From Nitrospiraceae bacterium (GTDB taxonomy: Bacteria; Nitrospirota; Thermodesulfovibrionia; Thermodesulfovibrionales; UBA6898): a stretch of 37,245 nucleotides of DNA. The notes under the pieces are model-generated. The model saw nothing but the letters and a program-made list of their open reading frames with translations. It searched no databases and was not told the origin of the DNA. The stretch is from the NCBI GenBank assembly GCA_020347665.1, contig CP070737.1, positions 1,961,254-1,998,498 of the forward strand. The letters are read 5' to 3'. The stretch's first letter is position 1. Every line of letters begins with the position of its first letter. A program made the translations under genes and the position numbers. Positions 7,506-16,297 of the stretch are shown here, piece by piece.

Positions 7506-9089
7506 TCAGTTGTGAAGAACAAATGACTTGATGCCTTCCTTCTCAAGTATGGTTCTGGACAGCTCGAGGGCCTTTTTATTATCATTAAACGTTCCTGCAA
7601 AAACTCTGTGAATTGTTTTTTTATCTGCACTGATATGTTTTTCCATAAAAGCATCATATCCCTTATTCTTTAGTTTGCTGACCAGGGCAGAAGCATTTTT
7701 CTCGACGCCAAAAGCACCAACCTGAACAGAATATCTGCCTTTTTTTGCAATTGACTTCTTGCGGGGCTTCTGAACAGGAGGGGTGACAGCGGGTTTCGAC
7801 ACAGTTGCGGGAGGTTCAATCTTCTTTTTACCTGCATCTGCATCCGGGACCGTTTCCGGTGTGATCTTCTGAACAGGCTTTTCATCAAGGGAAAGGACGT
7901 CTTTTATTGTTTCATCCTGAACACCTTCCTCTGCTGTACGAGCCTCCTCAACAGGAGCGGTCGGCTGGACCTCTGAATCGCCAAAAAATATTTTCTTCGT
8001 CAGGAAGGCACCCCCTGCAAGTCCCACAATTACGATTAATGCGGCCCCGATGAGAAGAGGAAGTCTTTTCCTGTCTGCGTCTTCAGCACTGTCCTCAAAA
8101 TCAAACTGATCGATATCCAGCGGTCCGGTATCGTCGTCAGCCGTAAAATGATCAATAGTATCCTTTGCAGACTCTGTTTCTTCATCTATGCTGATAGGCT
8201 CTTCTGCTTCGGATTCAAGATCTTTTTCAAAGGGAGGTTCAGAAAAGTCTGTTTCTTCATCTATGCTGAATTCATCCATGCTGCTGTCATCAGGCAATGG
8301 TTCTTCTGTATCATGCGCTCCAAAATCTTCATCCGCAATTTCGTGTTCGTCAGTCTGTTTAAGATCAGCAGGTGCTTCGAACTGCACGGAAGACTCTGCA
8401 GCATCAGCAGCAAATTCTGTTATACCGGGATAATCCTGTCCCTCATCAAGTTCCAGAACATCATCCTGTGATTGTTCTGTGTCAGGTTTTAACAGACCGC
8501 CTGCTGTCATTTCATCATGTTCAGAAAAACCGGGCATTGTTGCTTCAGCCTCAATGGGCATCTCCTCTTCGAAGGACAAAATGTCATCCTTCACTGCTTC
8601 AGCCTGCACTGCAGCCTCTTCATGATACGATTCAGTGTCTTCATCGATTGGTAACGCTTCAGCTTCTTCAAATTCAGTTTCGGACAGTGTTTCTTCTTCC
8701 AATGATGAAACACCTGCTCCACCAAGTATCTTCTCGGCCTGAGCTGATAAAATTCCCGGGTCAGGAGGTTTTACAATTACGTCGACAATTCCTATGGTAA
8801 CGGTATATCGAGGATCAAGTTCACCTTCATACGATATCATCATGATGACAGGTGTTTTTTCCAGACCTTCTATGGAATGAATTGCCTTGCTTGCTTTCAA
8901 TCCATTCGATCCCTGTAAAAGGAGGCTTAAATATATGAGTTCCGGCATCGCCTGCTGCGCCTTGTCTATCCCCTCCTGAAAACCAGTGGCAGGGATCACT
9001 TCATACCCCTTTTCCTGAAGTGTCTGTGCAATCGTGTTTATAACTTCCCGGTCATCGTCAACAACAAGTATTTTCTTTTTGCCTGTCAT
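7506..9089 (-). CDS. Pseudo-receiver domain protein with transmembrane segment and C-terminal SPOR domain
   Basis: The 527-residue protein joins three parts. Residues 4-122 are a CheY-like receiver domain (KKILVVDDDREVINTI with the acidic pocket Asp11-13, and conserved Lys in VDVIVKPPDP). The phospho-acceptor Asp is replaced by Ser55 in IYLSLLLQGSNG. Residues 125-340 are a very acidic, probably disordered linker with a repeated SIDEET motif. Residues 343-363 are one membrane helix, and residues 448-527 are a SPOR domain (YSVQVGAFGVEKNASALVSK) that in other proteins binds denuded peptidoglycan at division sites. The predicted topology is receiver in the cytoplasm and SPOR in the periplasm. It has its own candidate promoter and leads into the Mur ligase gene. 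Confidence 0.88.
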   Translation of the reverse strand: MTGKKKILVVDDDREVINTIAQTLQEKGYEVIPATGFQEGIDKAQQAMPELIYLSLLLQGSNGLKASKAIHSIEGLEKTPVIMMISYEGELDPRYTVTIGIVDVIVKPPDPGILSAQAEKILGGAGVSSLEEETLSETEFEEAEALPIDEDTESYHEEAAVQAEAVKDDILSFEEEMPIEAEATMPGFSEHDEMTAGGLLKPDTEQSQDDVLELDEGQDYPGITEFAADAAESSVQFEAPADLKQTDEHEIADEDFGAHDTEEPLPDDSSMDEFSIDEETDFSEPPFEKDLESEAEEPISIDEETESAKDTIDHFTADDDTGPLDIDQFDFEDSAEDADRKRLPLLIGAALIVIVGLAGGAFLTKKIFFGDSEVQPTAPVEEARTAEEGVQDETIKDVLSLDEKPVQKITPETVPDADAGKKKIEPPATVSKPAVTPPVQKPRKKSIAKKGRYSVQVGAFGVEKNASALVSKLKNKGYDAFMEKHISADKKTIHRVFAGTFNDNKKALELSRTILEKEGIKSFVLHN

Positions 9090-9140
9090 AATCGTTGATA
9101 TCCAACCCCTCTCTCAAGCTCTATAGGCAACGTTCCAGAT

Positions 9141-9169
9141 ATTATACAATTTTTTTCTTTGATTATACA
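9141..9169 (-). promoter_or_regulatory. Candidate promoter for the pseudo-receiver/SPOR gene
   Basis: On the minus strand TATAAT (complement of 9141-9146) follows a weak -35 TGTATA (complement of 9164-9169) with a 17-base spacer, about 50 bases before the start codon at 9089. The -35 is poor, so the call rests mainly on the perfect -10. Confidence 0.4.
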
Positions 9170-9217
9170 CAATAAGATCATATATGGGATATCACAAAAT
9201 TATTACTCACGTTCTGC

Positions 9218-10444
9218 CTATCCTGGCACAGACATCTTCTCTTTTCTTCGGCGCAGCAGATCGTTTGTCCTGACTTTTGAAGGAACCGGAATGAAAATGA
9301 AATCCTGATTCCGTGCCGTGCGGATGTTTTCCCCCTTTTCGTTTTTCATAGAGGAGATGATGAACTCTCTCTCTTCATACCCCGGGGTAAGATATTCCAC
9401 CGTATCACCGCAATCCAGTCTGTTTCTCAATCCTACTTTTGCGGTATCGCCATATGTTTCATAGATTACACCAACCAGATCATGAGTCATCCGGTAGCTT
9501 TCCCCGTCGAAATTATAATCGTTGTCAGGCTGGTTACCGAAAAACATACCAGTGGTATAGCCTCTACTGCTGAACATGGAAAGCTCTGTCAACCACCGAT
9601 TCTTTACCACATAGTCACTATCAACTGCCATAGCATCTATTGCTTCCCGATATGTCTTAACAACACCGGCAACGTAGTTTATTCCTTTCATTCTTCCTTC
9701 GATCTTAAAACTGTTTATCCCTGCACGAACGAGCATCGGCAGATGCTGAATCATGCAGAGATCTTTTGAGCTTAAAATATAAGTCCCCCGGTCATCTTCA
9801 AAAACCGGGAAATAATCCCCTTTTCTCTTCTCTTCCATGAGAGCAAATGACCATCTGCATGCATTCGTGCATTCACCAACATTTGCGCTTCGAGAAGCAA
9901 GCAGACTGCTGATATAACATCTTCCGGAGTATGATATGCAGATTGAACCATGAACGAATACCTCGAGTTCAAGAGATGTTTTGTCACGTATTCTCCGTAT
10001 TTCGTCAATCGACAATTCCCTTGAAAGAACAAGCCTCGATGCACCGAGACTCTCCCAGAATTTTGCAGATTCACTGTTTGTAATATTTGCCTGAGTGCTG
10101 ACATGAAGATTTATCTGCGGAGCTTTTTCCCTGAACAGCATGAATATCCCCGGGTCTGAAACCAAAACTCCATCCGGCTTGACATCACGAAGCAGGGCAA
10201 TATGCTCCTTAATGTCAGACAGGTCTCTATTGTGCGGGAAAATATTAACAGTGACATAAACATTAACACCATTGTTGTGAGCATAATCGATAGCTCTTTT
10301 CAATTCATCATCATGAAAATTTCCTGCTTTTCCCCTCAGGCTGAACTGAGAAGTGCCCAAATAAACCGAATCAGCTCCATAATGGATTGCTGTCTTTAGT
10401 TTCTCGAAATCTCCGGCAGGGGCAAGGAGTTCAGGCCTATTCAT
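9218..10444 (-). CDS. trhP: Peptidase U32-family protein, TrhP/YegQ-like (tRNA hydroxylation)
   Basis: The 408-residue protein begins MNRPELLAPAGDFEKLKTAI and carries the U32 signature around SFKIEGRMKGINYVAGVVK near residues 255-275. It also has Cys residues (GSICISYSGRC, GECTNACRW near 165-200) typical of the YegQ/TrhP and RlhA branch. Members of this branch act in prephenate-dependent 5-hydroxyuridine formation on tRNA (TrhP) or 23S rRNA C hydroxylation (RlhA), and the cysteines probably hold an Fe-S cluster. The length near 400 and absence of a long C-terminal extension favour the TrhP type. The start overlaps the end of rnhA by 8 bases, indicating coupled translation. Assignment between TrhP and other U32 members is not certain. 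Confidence 0.75.
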   Translation of the reverse strand: MNRPELLAPAGDFEKLKTAIHYGADSVYLGTSQFSLRGKAGNFHDDELKRAIDYAHNNGVNVYVTVNIFPHNRDLSDIKEHIALLRDVKPDGVLVSDPGIFMLFREKAPQINLHVSTQANITNSESAKFWESLGASRLVLSRELSIDEIRRIRDKTSLELEVFVHGSICISYSGRCYISSLLASRSANVGECTNACRWSFALMEEKRKGDYFPVFEDDRGTYILSSKDLCMIQHLPMLVRAGINSFKIEGRMKGINYVAGVVKTYREAIDAMAVDSDYVVKNRWLTELSMFSSRGYTTGMFFGNQPDNDYNFDGESYRMTHDLVGVIYETYGDTAKVGLRNRLDCGDTVEYLTPGYEEREFIISSMKNEKGENIRTARNQDFIFIPVPSKVRTNDLLRRRKEKMSVPG

Positions 10445-10904
10445 CGCGGATCTTTTGCCTTAGCTTGCTGATTTCTCCCCGCGCAAGCATGTCGCATCTT
10501 TCGTTTTCAGGATGACCATTATGTCCCTTAACCCAGTGCCATTCTATTTCATGCTGTTCAGAAGCCGTAATAAGTCTTTCCCATAGATCTCTGTTCAGGA
10601 CTGCCTTGTTTTGTGCATTTAGCCAGTTTCTCTGCGTCCAACCAGTTATCCACTCGGTCATTCCTTTTACGACATAATTTGAATCAGTTGTAATTATGAC
10701 TCTGCAGGGTTTTCTTAGTTTCTCAAGAGCTGAAATAACACTCATCAGCTCCATTCGGTTATTTGTTGTTGTCCGTTCAGAACCGGTTATTTCTCTGGTC
10801 TTTCTGTCAGTTTTCAGGATGGCGCAAAATCCACCAATGCCGGGATTGCCGCTACAAGCCCCGTCAGTATAGATATGCACAAAAGGTTTGCTCGTTTTTC
10901 CCAT
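10437..10904 (-). CDS. rnhA: Ribonuclease HI
   Basis: The 155-residue protein has the four catalytic acids of RNase HI: Asp14 in IYTDGACSGNPG, Glu52 in NNRMELMS, Asp74 in TTDSNYV and Asp138 in NERCDMLA, plus the basic handle region GWTQRNWLNAQNK. It cleaves RNA in RNA-DNA hybrids in the cytoplasm. Length and motif spacing match E. coli RnhA with a 4-residue N-terminal offset. A weak promoter (GTGACA, 18 bases, TAATAT) can be seen on the minus strand just upstream of the ATG. It is first in the run with trhP. Confidence 0.95.
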   Translation of the reverse strand: MGKTSKPFVHIYTDGACSGNPGIGGFCAILKTDRKTREITGSERTTTNNRMELMSVISALEKLRKPCRVIITTDSNYVVKGMTEWITGWTQRNWLNAQNKAVLNRDLWERLITASEQHEIEWHWVKGHNGHPENERCDMLARGEISKLRQKIRDE

Positions 10905-11013
10905 GTTTTATTATATTACTATTTTCGCATTTCTCCTGTCACATATGGCTGTAGATTCTGGCGGGGAAAAAGCCGGTTATTTTTTATCCCTGCAGGCATG
11001 AGAAAAATAAGTT

Positions 11014-11043
11014 TTGACAAGCTCTTTTATATCGGTTTATGCT
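11014..11043 (+). promoter_or_regulatory. Candidate promoter for the DUF2007-sspB-gatAB genes
   Basis: A perfect -35 TTGACA at 11014-11019 and TATGCT at 11038-11043 are 18 bases apart. Transcription would then begin close to the ATG at 11051, which would make the first gene leaderless or nearly so. The first in-frame ATG at 11039 lies inside the -10. Confidence 0.4.
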
Positions 11044-11050
11044 TAAGTGT

Positions 11051-11287
11051 ATGCCGACCACTTGGGTTGAACTTTTGGTTACGTATGATTCCCTGGAGGC
11101 TGAAATTATTAAAGACCTGCTGGAGAGTGGGGGAATTCCTGTGGTGCTGCGATCTGCAAAAGTGACACCATATCCGGTCAATTTGGGAAAGATGGGGGAA
11201 GTCAAGATTATCGTCAAAGAGAACGACAGAGAAAGGGCAGAACAGGTAATTGCAAAGATCAAAGATAAGAAAGACAATCGGGAATAA
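11051..11287 (+). CDS. DUF2007-like small protein
   Basis: The 78-residue protein reads MPTTWVELLVTYDSLEAEII and continues with KDLLESGGIPVVLRSA, then GEVKIIVKENDRERAEQVIA. This matches DUF2007 (putative signal-transducing protein), a ferredoxin-like fold of one helix-strand repeat in which the LEAEII..LLES.GIPVVLR stretch is typical. The function is unknown. The upstream ATG at 11039 is possible but overlaps the candidate -10, and no ribosome binding site is visible for either start. It is 17 bases before the SspB-like gene. Confidence 0.75.
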   Translation: MPTTWVELLVTYDSLEAEIIKDLLESGGIPVVLRSAKVTPYPVNLGKMGEVKIIVKENDRERAEQVIAKIKDKKDNRE

Positions 11288-11304
11288 CCAATAGGTGGGA
11301 TAGT

Positions 11305-11727
11305 ATGGTGTCAAACCTACAGGACCTTAAGAAGAAGCTTTTTTATGACATGCTGGATCTTGCTGGACGAGTCTTTATTCATGTTAAATTCGATGAAAAT
11401 GTTATTATCGGCGAAAGGGGTTTCCTGCCGGAAGAACAGAAGAGAGGAATTATACTTGTTTTAAATAAAAATATGCATTTTAATTGGGACGATAAAGGGA
11501 TTTCCGCTGACCTTATATTCGGTTCGACCGTGCAAAAATGTTTCATACCCTCTCCGGCTATAGTTTCCCTGGTATCACCCGAGCTGAACGCTCAGTTCTC
11601 AGTAATGCCGCAAGAAAAGGGCACTGAAACGACACGAACGACACAACAGAAAAAAACAGCGAGAAAAGTTAGGCCACATAGAGGGGAAAAGGTTATAAAG
11701 GTTAATTTTAACAGAAAGAATTCCTGA
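11305..11727 (+). CDS. SspB-like ClpXP adaptor (stringent starvation protein B family)
   Basis: The 140-residue protein resembles SspB, which tethers ssrA-tagged proteins to ClpXP. The folded part (residues 5-100) shows the family pattern: an N-terminal helix (LKKKLFYDMLDLAGRVFIHV), a strand series RGIILVLN, and ADLIFGSTVQKCFIPSPAI matching the region that holds the Sm-like core. A flexible basic linker (about 102-127) leads to a short C-terminal tail, GEKVIKVNFNRK. It resembles the ClpX-binding tail of E. coli SspB (RPALRVVK). This assignment is by eye and the family is divergent. It lies between a DUF2007 gene and gatA. Confidence 0.6.
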   Translation: MVSNLQDLKKKLFYDMLDLAGRVFIHVKFDENVIIGERGFLPEEQKRGIILVLNKNMHFNWDDKGISADLIFGSTVQKCFIPSPAIVSLVSPELNAQFSVMPQEKGTETTRTTQQKKTARKVRPHRGEKVIKVNFNRKNS

Positions 11728-11780
11728 CATTACCTTCCATTTTTCATTCTGTTTGATACGAAAAAAAATGGAGGACTGAC

Positions 11781-11828
11781 GTGAAAACTTCAAAATGCAG
11801 TGATAAACTTTTTAGCCTTTCTTGGTAA
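11781..11828 (+). CDS. Possible 15-codon leader ORF before gatA
   Basis: GGAGGA at 11770-11775 precedes a GTG at 11781 by 5 bases. The ORF reads [15 protein letters not shown] and stops with TAA at 11826-11828, just before a second GGAGGA (11830-11835) and the GTG start of gatA at 11839. The arrangement would allow translational coupling. There is no codon evidence, and chance is a real alternative. Confidence 0.2.
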   Translation: MKTSKCSDKLFSLSW

Positions 11829-11838
11829 TGGAGGACGT

Positions 11839-13293
11839 GTGGACCTTTTTGAATTGGGCATTTCTGAACTGAGAGCACTGCTAGAAAAACGCGAAATTTC
11901 GTCTGTAAATATCGTTGAATCAATCTGCAAAAGAATTGATCGCGTTGAAAATAATATCAAAGCTTATATTACCGTAACGAAAGAACATGCACTCCATATG
12001 GCTGAGCATGCAGACAAAGAAATGAAAAACGATATTACAAAACCGCTTCTGGGGATTCCTGTAGCCGTAAAAGACAATATATGCACGAAGGATATCCTTA
12101 CCACATGTGCATCTAAAATACTGAGCAATTACATTCCGCCGTATGAAAGTACGGTTACTGCAAGGATGTTAAAAGATGGATATATTCTGATTGGTAAAGC
12201 GAACCTTGACGAGTTTGCGATGGGTTCGTCAACAGAGCATTCGTCTTTCTTCGCTACCCGTAATCCTTGGAATACAGACAGAATCCCCGGTGGATCGAGT
12301 GGGGGGGCTGCGGCTGCGGTTGCTGCCAATGAATGTATAGCGGCACTCGGATCTGATACCGGGGGGTCAATTCGCCTACCGGCTGCCTTATGCGGTGTTG
12401 TAGGGATGAAGCCTACGTATGGTAGGGTTTCGCGATACGGATTAGTTGCTTTTGCATCATCGCTTGATCAGATAGGTCCGATAACAAAGAACGTTAATGA
12501 TGCAGCTATTCTTTTAAACAGTATTGCAGGAAAGGATACTATGGATGCGACATCTGCCCCCATGGACGTCCCGGATTTCACTGCGGTTATAGGCGAGGAC
12601 ATCAAAGGAATCAAGGTGGGTATTCCGAAAGAATATTTTATTAAAGGAATGGACCCTGAAATTACCGTTGCTGTTCAGCAGGCGATTAAGCAGTTAGAAA
12701 CACTCGGTGCGGTGCCTGTTGATGTCTCCCTGCCACATACCGAGTATGCTATTGCTGCCTATTATGTGCTTGCTCTATCCGAGGCAAGTTCGAATTTGGC
12801 CAGATATGATGGCGTGAAATATGGCTTCAGAGCTGAAGCTGAAGAACTTATGGATATGTACCTCAAATCACGCTCTGAGGGATTTGGGCAGGAGGTCAAG
12901 CGAAGGATAATGATCGGGACGTATGCATTGTCTTCAGGATACTATGATGCATACTATAAAAAAGCACAACAGGTCAGAACATTGATAAAGGATGACTTTG
13001 AAAATGTTTTCAAGACCGTGGATATTATAGCGACACCAACAGCACCTACACCTGCTTTTCGCTTGGGAGAGAAGATTGCTGATCCGTTACAGATGTACCT
13101 TACGGACATATTTACGCTTTCCGTCAACCTCGCAGGGGTCCCGGGGATTTCAGTGCCGTGCGGATTTACCTCAGACAAGCTACCGATAGGATTGCAGCTC
13201 ATCGGAAGGCATTTCGATGAAGAGACGATTCTGAAGGTGGCTCATGCGTTCGAACAGTCAACTGAGTGGCACCGAAGGAACCCAAACCTGTGA
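11839..13293 (+). CDS. gatA: Asp-tRNA(Asn)/Glu-tRNA(Gln) amidotransferase subunit A
   Basis: This is an amidase-signature protein with the Ser-cisSer-Lys triad: Lys in [11 protein letters not shown] (about residue 77), the cis-Ser region [16 protein letters not shown] (about 172-188) and [14 protein letters not shown] (about 150). It hydrolyses glutamine and passes ammonia to GatB. The GTG at 11839 gives [15 protein letters not shown], which matches usual GatA N termini (MDLFEL), and is preceded by GGAGGA. An earlier in-frame GTG at 11800 would add 13 residues with no family match. The stop overlaps the gatB start by 4 bases. gatC is not seen nearby and must be elsewhere. Confidence 0.95.
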   Translation: MDLFELGISELRALLEKREISSVNIVESICKRIDRVENNIKAYITVTKEHALHMAEHADKEMKNDITKPLLGIPVAVKDNICTKDILTTCASKILSNYIPPYESTVTARMLKDGYILIGKANLDEFAMGSSTEHSSFFATRNPWNTDRIPGGSSGGAAAAVAANECIAALGSDTGGSIRLPAALCGVVGMKPTYGRVSRYGLVAFASSLDQIGPITKNVNDAAILLNSIAGKDTMDATSAPMDVPDFTAVIGEDIKGIKVGIPKEYFIKGMDPEITVAVQQAIKQLETLGAVPVDVSLPHTEYAIAAYYVLALSEASSNLARYDGVKYGFRAEAEELMDMYLKSRSEGFGQEVKRRIMIGTYALSSGYYDAYYKKAQQVRTLIKDDFENVFKTVDIIATPTAPTPAFRLGEKIADPLQMYLTDIFTLSVNLAGVPGISVPCGFTSDKLPIGLQLIGRHFDEETILKVAHAFEQSTEWHRRNPNL

Positions 13294-14726
13294 AGTTCGA
13301 AACCATTATAGGTCTTGAAGTTCACGCACAGATGCTTACCAATACGAAGATTTTTTGTGGCTGCTCAAGCTTATTTGGCGCAGAGCCGAATACTCAGACG
13401 TGTCAAGTGTGTACGGGTATGCCCGGGGTACTGCCGGTTCTGAATAAGAAGGCTCTTGAATATGCGATTATGACCGGACTTGCGATGGGCTGTACCATAT
13501 CGTCGCATAGCCGCTTTGCGCGAAAAAATTATTTTTACCCTGATCTCCCGAAAGGCTATCAGATAAGCCAGTATGAGCTCCCGATTTGTGAACAGGGACA
13601 TATAGAGATTAGTGTTGACGGCGAAGTTCGGAAGATCGGGATTACCCGGATACATATGGAGGAAGACGCCGGGAAAAACATTCATGAAGGAACAGGTAAA
13701 TATAGTCTTGTTGATCTCAATCGAACTGGTGTTCCCCTGATGGAAATAGTATCAGAGCCTGATATGCGAAGTCCGAAAGAGGCTGCTGAATATATGAAAA
13801 AACTGAGGGCCATTCTCAGGTATCTGGATGTCTGCGACGGCAATATGGAGCAGGGATCGCTCAGGTGTGATGCGAATGTTTCAGTCAGACCGGCAGGTCA
13901 GAAGGCATTGGGCATTCGTACGGAGGTCAAGAATATTAATTCATTTAAATTTGTTGAAAAAGCAATTGATTATGAAAGAAAGAGGCAGATTGACGTGATA
14001 AAAACAGGAGGACAGGTTCAGCAGGAGACGAGGCTCTGGAATTCAGCGAAAGCAGTAACCGAGTCTATGCGCTCAAAGGAAGAGGCTCACGACTATCGTT
14101 ATTTCCCGGAGCCTGATCTCGGACCGATCATGGTTGGCAGGGAATGGATCGAAGAAATTCGAACACGGCTTCCTGAATTGCCTGACGCCAAAAGAGAACG
14201 GTTTGTATCAGCATATGGACTCCCCGAACAGGATGCGGACATCCTTATTGGTGATCGGCCGGTAGCAGCGTGGTTTGAACGGTCAGTAGCAGCCGGCGGT
14301 CAGCCAAAGGCTGTATCGAACTGGATGATGGTTGAGTTGATGAGGCTCTTGAATGAAGAGAATAGATCTATTGAAACATGTCTCCTGAGGCCCGAGCAGT
14401 TAGCCGGAATGCTTACCCTGATTGATAATGGGACGATAAGCGGCAAGATTGCAAAAAAGGTCTTTGCAGAAATGTATAAAACAGGGAAGGATGCCGAAGC
14501 AATTGTTAAGGATAAGGGGCTTGTCCAGATCAGTGATCAGTCTGCCATTGAGAAGGCTGTAGAAGATGTCATAGCGCATAATCCGAATGAGGTTGAACGG
14601 TTCAGGGCAGGCGAAGAGAAACTCATAGGATTTTTTGTAGGCCAGGTAATGAAGAAGACAAAAGGCAAGGCAAATCCAACGATAGTAAATGAATTACTAA
14701 AGAAAAAGCTAATTGATGTTATTTGA
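13290..14726 (+). CDS. gatB: Asp-tRNA(Asn)/Glu-tRNA(Gln) amidotransferase subunit B
   Basis: The 478-residue protein is GatB, which phosphorylates and amidates Glu-tRNA(Gln) or Asp-tRNA(Asn). Conserved blocks include [13 protein letters not shown] at the N terminus, KIFCGCSS with the zinc cysteines and a second pair in [10 protein letters not shown], the [16 protein letters not shown] signature and [17 protein letters not shown]. The C-terminal tRNA-binding GatB/YqeY domain ends with [13 protein letters not shown]. The start is GTG 13290 ([11 protein letters not shown]), giving a GTGA overlap with gatA; an upstream GTG at 13266 would add 8 unmatched residues. Presence of GatAB implies indirect Gln- or Asn-tRNA synthesis. 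Confidence 0.95.
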   Translation: MKFETIIGLEVHAQMLTNTKIFCGCSSLFGAEPNTQTCQVCTGMPGVLPVLNKKALEYAIMTGLAMGCTISSHSRFARKNYFYPDLPKGYQISQYELPICEQGHIEISVDGEVRKIGITRIHMEEDAGKNIHEGTGKYSLVDLNRTGVPLMEIVSEPDMRSPKEAAEYMKKLRAILRYLDVCDGNMEQGSLRCDANVSVRPAGQKALGIRTEVKNINSFKFVEKAIDYERKRQIDVIKTGGQVQQETRLWNSAKAVTESMRSKEEAHDYRYFPEPDLGPIMVGREWIEEIRTRLPELPDAKRERFVSAYGLPEQDADILIGDRPVAAWFERSVAAGGQPKAVSNWMMVELMRLLNEENRSIETCLLRPEQLAGMLTLIDNGTISGKIAKKVFAEMYKTGKDAEAIVKDKGLVQISDQSAIEKAVEDVIAHNPNEVERFRAGEEKLIGFFVGQVMKKTKGKANPTIVNELLKKKLIDVI

Positions 14727-14778
14727 TTTCATATCTTTTTATCAGTTAATATCTTCAAATCTTTTTTAAATCAACAGG

Positions 14779-14868
14779 GGAGAGATGACCGAGCGGCTGA
14801 AGGTGCACGACTGGAAATCGTGTGTGGGGTAAAACTCACCGAGGGTTCAAATCCCTCTCTCTCCGCCA
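14779..14868 (+). tRNA. tRNA-Ser (anticodon GGA)
   Basis: A full class II tRNA can be folded by eye: acceptor stem GGAGAGA (14779-14785) with TCTCTCC (14858-14864), anticodon loop CTGGAAA giving anticodon GGA, a long variable arm typical of serine tRNAs, T arm GAGGG/TTCAAAT/CCCTC (14841-14857), discriminator G and an encoded CCA at 14866-14868. Confidence 0.95.
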
Positions 14869-15079
14869 TTACACTACGCTAAAGCTTCGTGTAATATATC
14901 AACTTTGCCCAGGCTATGCGTAATAGGCTTAATGAAAAGAGAGTAGAAGTAAGGCCTAAATCTTGCCGTTCGTTCATCATATCCGGGCTGACTGTACGGT
15001 TATTTCGCAGCCGATATAGTCGGCGATATATCACTTTGGTATAATACAAAGCAAACGTACATTCTGGGGATTCAATACA
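14868..15079. other. Intergenic region after tRNA-Ser, with a hairpin and a promoter/operator
   Basis: Just after the tRNA, ATTACAC and GTGTAAT (about 14867-14894) form an imperfect hairpin without a T-run, so it may be a weak transcript end. The rest is unassigned until the promoter of the ABC export operon. Confidence 0.35.
15010..15045 (+). promoter_or_regulatory. Candidate promoter and palindromic operator of the MacAB-like export operon
   Basis: TATAAT at 15040-15045 lies 35 bases before the ATG at 15080. A perfect inverted repeat, GCCGA with TCGGC separated by five bases (15010-15024), covers the expected -35, for which no TTGACA-like sequence is seen. A repressor or activator site is the natural reading, but no regulator gene is adjacent. 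Confidence 0.4.
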
Positions 15080-16297
15080 ATGTCTGATGAGACACTTTCA
15101 AAATTAAGAATAGACAAAGGGGCAATTTCTGAACGGGGAACCAGCAGAAAAAAGAGGATTGTTATCACAGGAGTCCTCATCCTTCTTGTGCTGTTCAGCA
15201 TTCTTTACATTTCAGGCATAATCGTCAGGAGGACAGCGGTTCGGGTGACCGTTGTCAGGAAGATCTATCCTTCACAGTCTATAACCGTATTGAATGCAAG
15301 TGGTTATGTCGTTGCACAGCGTAAGGCTGCGGTTGCATCAAAGATAACCGGCCGTATCATTTCCATATCTGTTGAAGAGGGGAATGAGGTAAGAAAGGGA
15401 GATGTTTTAGCTAGGCTTGAAAATGAGGATGCTGTGGCCGCAGCACGGCAGGCGACTGCCAACCTTGAGCTGGCACGGGCTGAACGTGAGAAAGCGAAAG
15501 CCGAGCTCCATGATGCGTTATTGAGCCGTAACAGGAAGAAAGAGTTATTACAGAATGAACTGGTATCACAAGGTGATTATGATGCTGCAGATGCACGATA
15601 CAAGAAGGCTGTTGCAGGTCTCGCGTCAGCAGATGCAGCGATTAAAGCTGCTGAGGCTGCACTTCGCAGTGCGGAAGTAACCGTTGAATATGCCAATATC
15701 CGTGCTCCGTTTGATGCGGTGGTGCTTACAAAGAATGCTGATATTGGTGATATTGTTACGCCGATCGGTGCTGCTGCTGAAGCAAAGGCGGCAGTTGTTA
15801 CGATTGCTGCAATGAACTCATTGCAGGCTGAAGTTGATGTTTCCGAATCAAGTCTAACGTATGTAAAAGTGGGCCAACCGTGTGAGATATATCTTGATGC
15901 GCTTCCTGACACACGTTTTCAGGGTGTAGTTCATATGATTGTTCCGACTGCTGATCGTACCCGTGCGAGTGTTCTGGTAAAGGTTAAATTTTTGGAAGAA
16001 GACAGCAGAATTCTGCCGGAGATGAGTGCCAAGGTAGCATTTCTCGAGAGACCCCTGAATCCAAAAGAATTTATGTCACGAATTGCAGTTCATGAAAAGT
16101 CAGTAGTAAAGCGAAATGGTAAAACAATCGTTTTTCTCGTCACTGAAAATTATGCGGAAGAACGACCGATTAAAACGGGCGATGTATTTGATGAAATGGT
16201 CGAAATTCTTGATGGATTATCAGTAGGTGACAAGATTGTTCTGCAACCACCGGAGAGCTTAAAAGACGGCACGAAGATTGCCATTATCGAAGAATAA
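15080..16297 (+). CDS. Efflux periplasmic adaptor subunit (MacA/HlyD-like)
   Basis: The 405-residue membrane fusion protein has one N-terminal anchor (about residues 25-47). The biotinyl-lipoyl half motif AAVASKITGRIISISVEEGNEVRKGD lies near residues 98-125 with AQRKAA before it, followed by an alpha-helical hairpin (about 130-215, Ala/Lys/Glu-rich) and the second lipoyl half ANIRAPFDAVVLTKNADIGD near 212. Beta-barrel and membrane-proximal domains end at residue 405. It should bridge the ABC permeases to an outer membrane channel, which is not encoded here. It starts a tight operon, with the next ATG directly after its stop codon. Confidence 0.9.
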   Translation: MSDETLSKLRIDKGAISERGTSRKKRIVITGVLILLVLFSILYISGIIVRRTAVRVTVVRKIYPSQSITVLNASGYVVAQRKAAVASKITGRIISISVEEGNEVRKGDVLARLENEDAVAAARQATANLELARAEREKAKAELHDALLSRNRKKELLQNELVSQGDYDAADARYKKAVAGLASADAAIKAAEAALRSAEVTVEYANIRAPFDAVVLTKNADIGDIVTPIGAAAEAKAAVVTIAAMNSLQAEVDVSESSLTYVKVGQPCEIYLDALPDTRFQGVVHMIVPTADRTRASVLVKVKFLEEDSRILPEMSAKVAFLERPLNPKEFMSRIAVHEKSVVKRNGKTIVFLVTENYAEERPIKTGDVFDEMVEILDGLSVGDKIVLQPPESLKDGTKIAIIEE

